Below are positions 57,650-64,000 of a stretch of 64,000 bases of DNA, in pieces. The DNA is from Pomphorhynchus laevis. Taxonomy: Eukaryota > Acanthocephala > Palaeacanthocephala > Echinorhynchida > Pomphorhynchidae. The stretch spans positions 1 to 64,000 of the forward strand of contig WNNJ02002350.1 in NCBI GenBank assembly GCA_012934845.2, given 5' to 3'. The notes below the pieces were generated by a model, which did no database searches, was not told the DNA's origin, and saw only the letters and a program-made list of their open reading frames with translations. Position 1 is the stretch's first letter. Each line of letters opens with the position of its first letter. The position numbers were made by a program, and so were the translations under genes.

Positions 57650-58345
57650 TTAAATTGTCAACTACAACTGCATAAATAACCAGCGCGACTACAACTGTAG
57701 AACTAACAACGCCGAGAACAGCTACAGAATTAACTACGACGAATACAACTCCAGCACTGACAAAAAAAACAGTCCACTACAAATCCAACTGCAGCAACAA
57801 AAAAAACAGTTCACTACAAATCCAACTGCAGCACTAACAATGATTACAACTACAGAGCCACCTCCAAAATCAATTGCAGAAACAACAGCGACTACTAAAA
57901 GTGCAGAACAAACACTCACGACTACAATTGATGAACCAATATTTATGACTACAAACGCAAAACAAAAACAGAACCACATCCAAAAACAATTGCAGAAACA
58001 ACAGCGACTACTAAAAGTGCAGAACAAGCACTCACGACTAATAAATCAGAACCAACAACGAACATAACTGCAGAATTAACTACGACGCCTGCAACTGTAG
58101 CACGAACCACAGCACCTTCCCCTTCAGAAATAACAGCCACATCGAGTACAACAAACTATAAACCAACCACATCGACTACAACCGCAATGCCAACTTTGAC
58201 GACAAAAATAGCAAAACCAACTACGATCCGTATTATTGCAGACATAATCAACATAGCTACAACTGAATATTTAACGGAAGCATCTGCAGAACAAATCCAT
58301 AGGACGGCATCTGCAAAACCAGCAACGACAACTAAAACGGAAAAG
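57650..58345 (+). repeat. Thr-rich mucin-like coding repeat, right part
   Basis: Frames read TTTEPPPKSIAETTATTKSA, EPTTNITAELTTTPATVART and STTNYKPTTSTTTAMPTLTT, with changes of frame between them. A unit of about 118 bp (CAATTGCAGAAACAACAGCG) is repeated near 57,868 and 57,986. Same character as 53.5-53.85 kb, so the Naiad at 53.85-57.64 kb interrupts one repeat array. The end runs in frame into the next Naiad piece. Confidence 0.5.
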
Positions 58346-58738
58346 AAAAATCTAGAAAAAGAAGATTTTTGGATTAAAACGTTTAATTCTATGTACCATT
58401 AGGATTGAATGACGTGGTACAAGGAATTGGCAGAAGTAATATAATACATAATAAACAACTATATTATAATAATCCGGTTAAACGCAAGATAATAAATCAT
58501 GGTGATAAAAAAATAAGAAAAATAGAGTTAAAAATATTAAAAGATATGTATATAAATAAACAATTAGAAATATTAAAACAACTTTTAATAAATCAAAAAT
58601 TAATAATAAATCAATATAAATCAATATATAAATCAATATATCAATAAATCAAAAATTAATTAACGACTATGATAGGTTAAGTTGTATAATAGACAGTTAT
58701 TGTAATACAAAATTATGATTATTATAATCATACAATAA
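58346..58738 (+). mobile_element. Naiad PLE fragment, linker region
   Basis: Starts KNLEKEDFWIKTFNSMY (end of the nuclease domain) and continues to the CIIDSYC-like part before the CxC motif, with a small deletion and AATCAATATA repeats at 58,595-58,650. Cut off by the REL LINE at about 58,745. Confidence 0.8.
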
Positions 58739-58758
58739 TTTTTCTAAGGGAGATTTAT

Positions 58759-61700
58759 ACATTATAATTTTTTTTTTTTAAATTACAATCTCTGGGTTAC
58801 CCGCAAATGGGCCCGTAAATAAAAATTCAGTTCAGTTTGGGTTCAAAATTCTGGACGTCCGATTGCAGATCGCGTTCCTCTGATGCATCGCGATGTCATT
58901 TTTGCAAGTAATAGGCCTAGACGCGTTCTAAGCTTTGTAAGCTCGTCGGGGTATCTGCTTGCTCGCTTATTTGCCAATTTAGATGCGATCCGTCTTAAAA
59001 GTTGTGTGGCATTGTCACCGCTTCCACCTGAGAATGAGAAGACGGCGGGTACAAGAGACCCCCGCTCGAACTCTGTTATTCTTTCGAGATATTTACTGCG
59101 CTTTCGCTGTTGGTGGTACTTATAGCAGGACTCTGGTGTCTTGGAGGAGTTGGACTGAGCGAAAGCGTTAAACACGCAAATGTCGAAGAAAGTTCGCTCA
59201 CTCCTATCACCAAACAACCCTGAGCATGCAATGTCGAGCCTAGCATCACGGTCTTTTGTCGTTGAGCCGTTTCTAAAGTCAAAGTTTGGCGGGACTGGTG
59301 TAAGCAGCGGCTCGACTTGTACGTTATACGATGTTTCTGTTAGCTGATAGGCAATAAAATCGCGCACGGCATCGTGTCGCATCGACGGAAGACCACCGAA
59401 TGGGCATGAGAGAGCATGGGCAACTGTATTAATCTGCCTACATTTACATTGAGTTGGTGCGGATTTAGGCGTAATTCCGTATCTAGAAGAAATAGAATCA
59501 CAAAACTCGATGTTACTTAATCGAGTTGCTCGATCGAATGTAGGATATCCGGATAGCCATGACGAAGCCCCTGTTGTTGAAGCATACTCAATTGCGGTAC
59601 ACAGAATTCCACTCGCATTGCTCAAAATATCTTCTTGGTCTAGCTTTTCACTAGAGGCTTTTGCTGCCCGTAGATTTTTAATAATTGTATCCTGCATAGA
59701 ATTAAGTACCGAGCCAATATATCCTTGTATGCTTGGCTCACACACTGAGGTCGATGATCGATATTCGTTGCTTGGTAACGTGGACGGATCTCTAATGCAT
59801 AAACCGCCGTTGCGAAAACTCAACTGGCATGTGCGCCATAAGATATCGTCTTGAGAAATATCAATGTCAAAAAGATGTGATATTGTAGACTTTAGTTTCA
59901 GTGTCAGAGGTGCGAACCACGCAGAGGGGCATTCACAGCATCGTTGAGTATGTGTCCATTTATGCTGAATAGACTTAATTAGGCACACGTATGCAACCTG
60001 AGTGTCTAACTCTCCTACTTTCTTCAACTGTGACACTAATGTGCAAAGGGAGGAAACTGATGATCGGATAAACGTCTCTATGTATTCGGCTGATCCGATT
60101 GGTACTCCAAGAACGGGTAAGCCATCCTCAACGATGGAGACTCCAGCGTTATCAAGTAACGATTGGAAAGTCGAGATGTCGTTCCCGTTGGAATATACCT
60201 TGCATTTTCCCGGATTCAAGTGTACGCCATATGAGGGGCCGAAGGATTGAAGCAACTTAAATGCTTCAATGACATCTTGTGGGGAACCTATGAGGTTGCC
60301 GTCGTCTGCGTACCATAACTGTTTTATGTTTGGGCAAGTTCTTTTGATACGGAGTAGTAACGGAAGTGTTGCAGAGGCAAACGCTGCCATCGAAAAGACG
60401 TCGCCCTGTGTAAATCCTTCAGCAGATAGTAAGAATTCAGTCAATTGTTAGCAGTGTCGGCTTTCTGTATAGGTTAGAAAGGACTGTGTTCAATGCTGGA
60501 CAGATATTTGGCATGTTTGAGAGAGCGGTCATTCTATTCACTCTGTTGAATGCGTTGTCAGCATCTATTGTGAGTAGCACGAATGTAGGATTTCTCTTCA
60601 ACGAGTCACGAATACCGTGAATAACACATTCGGTGCCAGCACGCTGCGAGGCGCAGAATTGGACGTTCCCGCATATTGTTTGCAGTTGGGGTGATATTAT
60701 TTTCAATATTGATTTAGATATAATGCGTCTGGAAACATCTCTTATTCCTATAGGACGTACGCCAGGATTTTTGCTAAGAGGAATAAGGCGACTAGCGGTG
60801 AAGGCTGTCATCGACTCCTGTGAGATTGGATTTAATGCTAATTGTCGAGCGAAAGATGCAAGTGATTCAGCTAGACGTTTCGATTCTGCCCCAAAGTCAA
60901 CCAACATTCGATGCCATGCTCTTGCATCTAATCCGGACTGGCCCGCTCCTCCCTTTACTTGCTTAGAGTTGGCAACGATCAGTTCAAAGTCAATAGAATC
61001 AAATGCAACTGGGTGAAACTCAGGAATGTCATCGATAGGCCTGCGCAGAATGGCGTCATCAGATTTTGCTGAAGCCATCGGATGCTTATCAATAAGAATT
61101 TGTCTCACTGTTTGGCCGTCTATTATTTCGTCTATTCGAAGAGGATGCCCTCTACCATCATTTGATTCAAGTAATTTGACAGCAGCTGTCATCTTCCCAC
61201 CAAGAACAAGCTTCTGAACAGTTTTCAGAATATCATTATTTAGAGGATCATATAGCTTGTGGGAAGACTGAGCCTGGAGAAAACGAGCTTCGTTGAGCAG
61301 CGTTTGCATATCTCCGATTGTCCAACAATCAAGTCTGCGATCGAGAATTTGTTTTAGTTGCTTAGGGTTCGCTTTAGCAGGGCGCTGGAGGATTAACTGA
61401 CTGATGACAACCGCGAGTGAAAGCGAGCAATCGTTTGTGGATGCTAATTCATATATCCGTGCAAGCTCTGAGATAAATCGCTTAGATCCGATGCATCTTG
61501 GTAGTCTAAACAGGTTTGGTTTCCATAGAATAACTTCATGCAATATCGACTCCACCGAGAGAGTATCTGATGAAGATTGGAGTTGCGAGATGGTTGCAGT
61601 TATAGGCTCAAATTCTGTCTGAAGAATGTTCTGCGGACTTTTTGTTCCAACGTTTTGAGTTTCAGATGTAGCACGTAAGTGCGATGTAAGTTGGGCATTG

Positions 61701-62091
61701 GTAGACGCGTGTTTGGACAGCACCGGGTTTTTCCTGGAGCAGTTAGGAGCAGAGCACGTTGTGCAAGGTTTCGAATTGCGCGCACATTTACAGCGAACAA
61801 ATTTGGCTGCACTCGTGTTGCAGTTGCAGCATTTTGATAGCGAAGAAGGTATTCCTCTAGGCATGTAGCGTCGATTTCAGAGCGTTGATTGTAAGTAGTT
61901 TATTAGGCAGTGTAATTTGTGTAATTTTTGTATGTTTATTCAACTATTATTAATAACTCATTATACATTATAATAGTATGTATAATAATATAATATATAT
62001 TATATATTATGAATACTCTGAAGCTCTGAAATGGTAAGGGGCAATGTATATACCTTTAGCTCACCTAAACATTTACGCCATCAATAAGGCG
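58759..62091 (-). mobile_element. REL-type LINE, family A, near-intact copy
   Basis: Minus strand, coding 61,864 to 58,843, then a short 3' UTR and an A-run (seen as T-run at 58,768-58,781). The flanks show TAAGGGAGATTTAT at both 58,745-58,758 and 62,092-62,105, a likely 14-bp target-site duplication, which would make the 5' UTR about 230 bp. Only one frameshift. Confidence 0.85.
58843..61864 (-). pseudogene. REL-LINE family A polyprotein, one frameshift
   Basis: Two frames of 475 and 533 codons meet near 60,440. Start MPRGIPSSLSKCCNCNTSAA; the Cys motif CKCARNSKPCTTCSAPNC matches the 6.2-kb copy. Middle: EVILWKPNLFRLPRCIGSKR, GGAGQSGLDARAWH, LSKNPGVRPIGIRDVSRR, LLTIDADNAFNRVNR (motif A), EGFTQGDVFSMAAFASATLP (motif B), LWYADDGNLIGS (motif C). 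C-terminal: CKCRQINTVAHALSC (CCHC), RHDAVRDFI, RDARLDIACSGLFG and RTFFDICVFN (nuclease), LVPAVFSFSGGSGD. All expected domains are present; one frameshift between motif A and motif B inactivates it. Confidence 0.88.
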
Positions 62092-62159
62092 TAAGGGAGA
62101 TTTATTATAATAATAAACAAAAGATTTTGTTTTTCCGAAAATGAGTACTGGAGGATTCC

Positions 62160-62640
62160 TATTTTTTACTGTTTTGGTTGTAATACTGCTCGCTTGCCTA
62201 AACGCAGTGGCGTACCACAGGATGAGCGTGGACTTCGCAAACTAACATATATTGACCGAGCGATTTCGAAGCTGATCTTTCTCTTAAGTTTCACTGCTAA
62301 ATCACTGTAACTTAAGGGTCCTTTTTGTGCTAGCGTCGATGCAATTGTTTTCACTAACATTCTAGCTTCTTTGCCAAATCCTCCTGCTGTTGAAAAGACT
62401 AATGGAACAAATGAACTGTTTTCAATTCTTCGCACTTTTTCACTGTACTTCGATTTTTTCCGTTTTTCGTTGTACTCGAAAGCCGATTCAGGTTCACGAG
62501 TAATGTTTGATTGAGCTTGTGTTGAAAATACATTAACGTCGTAGAACGTTCGCTCGAATCAAGAACCGTAAACACCAGAGCATACTATATCTAGCCGTGC
62601 ACATTGATTGTTCGTTGTCCCTGAGTTTTCAAAGGTAATA
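62160..62640 (-). mobile_element. REL-LINE family A, nuclease-domain fragment
   Basis: Minus strand: CARLDIVCSGVYG, ERTFYDVNVFSTQAQSN, EYNEKRKKSKYSEKVRRIEN and FVPLVFSTAGGFGKEARML. One stop near 62,560. Divergent from the 58.8-kb copy, so another subfamily. Confidence 0.75.
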
Positions 62641-62654
62641 TTATCGGGAACATT

Positions 62655-63330
62655 CATTAATCAAATCAGCTAATTGAGTCTACGTATTTAATATAATTAT
62701 AAACTAAACAAAACATAATAATCTAAATCAAAAAGTAATAATTAAATGATAAAATTAATAATTGTTTTTAGATTTTCTATAATTTAAATCAAGTTAAAAT
62801 AAAAAAAATAAATATTCTTTATATTATTGTGTTGATTTATATATTTTATTATTTTCTGCTTGATGTTATTTTTATAGTAACCTAGTTTAAAATATGTATC
62901 TATTAAATTATTTAAATGATTTTGAAGAAAGCCAATATCATTACATATTGTTGCAATTCTTAAAATTTCATTATTTAATGTATTATATTTTATATTATAC
63001 GGTATGCATGAATGCTCATGCAAAAATATGTTTCTTGTAAATTTAAATATGTCATCTTTACGATATAAATTAATAGTAGTTTTAGTTAATGTTAATTTAA
63101 TGTTCATATCTAGATATACACCTTCTTTATCATTAATATTAGTTTTGTTAAGAATAAGGCTTTCTGGATAAATGTGCTCACTAATTGAATAAAAATTATT
63201 AGAATTAAATACACATATATCATCAATGTATCGAAACATATATTTCATATATTTATATTGTTTAGATTTAGTTTTTACACACTTATGAACAAATTCATAT
63301 TCTATAAAGCTTAAAAAAGCTAAATAATTA
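62655..63330 (-). mobile_element. Naiad PLE 3' part, minus strand, tail shortened
   Basis: Minus strand: FLSFIEYEFV-type start near 63,300, then FRYIDDICVFNSNNFYSISE to NIKNIYFFYFNLI, then the closing TTGAGTCTACGTATTTAATA (seen as plus) at about 62,670. The segment with the pseudoknot is missing (deletion between the RT end and the last part of the tail). Otherwise open. Confidence 0.85.
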
Positions 63331-63495
63331 TTAAAGCTGAATCAAAGGAAAGAAGAAATTATTTTTGATATTTCGCTAACTACTGTTAGCATCTTCAGAA
63401 AATTACAATATCCTGTTGATGCTAACAGAAGTTTGCGAAATATCAAAAATAATTTTCTCTCTTCTTTGATCCTGCTCCAATAATTGTTTGTATCG
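63318..63495. repeat. Foldback element inserted in a Naiad, with hammerhead-like hairpins
   Basis: Two arms of about 75 bp around TTCAGAAAATTACAATATCCTG-like spacer. Left arm, minus (63,371-63,398): CTGAAGA, stem GCTAAC-AGTA-GTTAGC, GAAATATC. Right arm, plus (63,413-63,440): CTGTTGA, GCTAAC-AGAA-GTTTGC, GAAATATC. It replaces the Naiad RT segment between the pieces on each side. Confidence 0.75.
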
Positions 63496-63800
63496 ATTTT
63501 GTATGCTCGTAAGCACACAGTTATTACTAGCTTTATCAATAGTTGTTATTATATAGTTATCCTTAAATTTAGTAAGTTCTGTATACATATCTTTATGAAT
63601 TTGATCTTTCCTTTTATAATTGTTTGTTATTTTAATTTTCTCTCTAATTTTATCTAATATATAAGTTTGCCAAATGTTTATTTTTGATGTATTTAAGCTT
63701 TTACTATTAATCAACTTATCAAAGTAAGCATTTAAGTCATTATATAACGAATTTTAAATTTTATTTCTATTGTTATTATTTAATCTAATTATTTAATCTA
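63496..63800 (-). mobile_element. Naiad PLE internal fragment, minus strand
   Basis: Minus strand reads NTSKINIWQTYILDKIREKI, DQIHKDMYTELTKFKDNYII and TTIDKASNN, i.e. the region just before the RT. Same orientation as 62.7-63.3 kb, so one element with a replaced middle. Confidence 0.8.
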
Positions 63801-63819
63801 TATTAAATCTATATTTTTT

Positions 63820-64000
63820 GCAGTACATGTTCCGCCATTCCAGCAGTTCGCCTCTCGCCGCCTTTGAATATAATGAAAATCGCAAAAACAGCAAATACAA
63901 TGAAAGAATTGTCAGTGTGGAAGAAAGCAAATTTATACCATTAATTTTTTCATCACCAGGAGGAGTTGGACCGCGAGCTCTTAAGCTACTCAAGAACATT
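63820..64000 (+). mobile_element. REL-LINE family A, nuclease-domain fragment, runs off window
   Basis: Plus strand: AFEYNENRKNSKYNERIVSV and KFIPLIFSSPGGVGPRALKL, parallel to YKYHQQRKRSKYLERI and LVPAVFSFSGGSGD of the 58.8-kb copy. Continues to the right. Confidence 0.75.

Noticed and set aside
57734-58140. Cys/Val-rich minus-strand frames
   Set aside because: Same cause: shadow of the Thr-rich repeat.

Overview
This window is nuclear DNA from an invertebrate animal. The species cannot be named from sequence alone. It is strongly AT-rich, the host genes are split by spliceosomal introns, and most of the length is transposable elements. Three host genes, all on the + strand, are recognisable: (1) exons of a dynein heavy chain tail/linker region between 2,528 and 23,000; (2) a small single-exon LIM-domain protein at 35,006-35,272; (3) V-ATPase subunit F, with exons at 35,414-35,467, 42,972-43,053, 48,509-48,631 and 48,680-48,709. 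Introns are bimodal: some are 42-49 bp, while others are 1-9 kb and packed with mobile elements.

Layout. 1-2,510: EN-type LINE, minus strand, abutting the first dynein exon. 2,528-23,000: dynein exons. Their large introns hold a restriction-like-endonuclease (REL) LINE (6.1-9.3 kb), Penelope-like elements (PLEs), old LINE pieces, a tRNA-like SINE and a hAT (ZBED5-like) remnant. 23.8-31 kb: Naiad-type PLEs (N-terminal GIY-YIG nuclease) with a MULE DNA transposon inserted at an inverted Naiad junction. 31.4-35.3 kb: a CR1-like LINE tail, then a GC-richer REL LINE whose last reading frame runs in frame into the LIM gene. 35.4-48.7 kb: V-ATPase F, its introns filled with SINEs, a canonical PLE in inverted arrangement, an RTE-like LINE, minisatellites, Naiad tails and foldback repeats; an unrecognised acidic-repeat reading frame sits at 46.2-47.2 kb. 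49-53 kb: old REL LINE pieces. 53.5-58.7 kb: a Thr-rich mucin-like repeat split by a Naiad, itself split by an RTE-type LINE with an intact ORF and a 15-bp target-site duplication. 58.7-64 kb: a nearly intact REL LINE, more Naiad copies and a foldback element.

How the parts relate. The host genes are ordinary housekeeping or cytoskeletal genes (dynein motor, LIM adaptor, proton pump). The striking part is the retroelement fauna: two deep PLE lineages side by side, at least three REL-LINE families, and nested insertions that give a relative order of events. The most promising undescribed signal is a conserved pseudoknot in the Naiad 3' region with a compensatory base-pair change between two copies. 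Next are hammerhead-like hairpins at the 3' ends of canonical PLEs and in foldback repeats. V-ATPase F exon 3 and the dynein motor exons were searched for by eye and not found.
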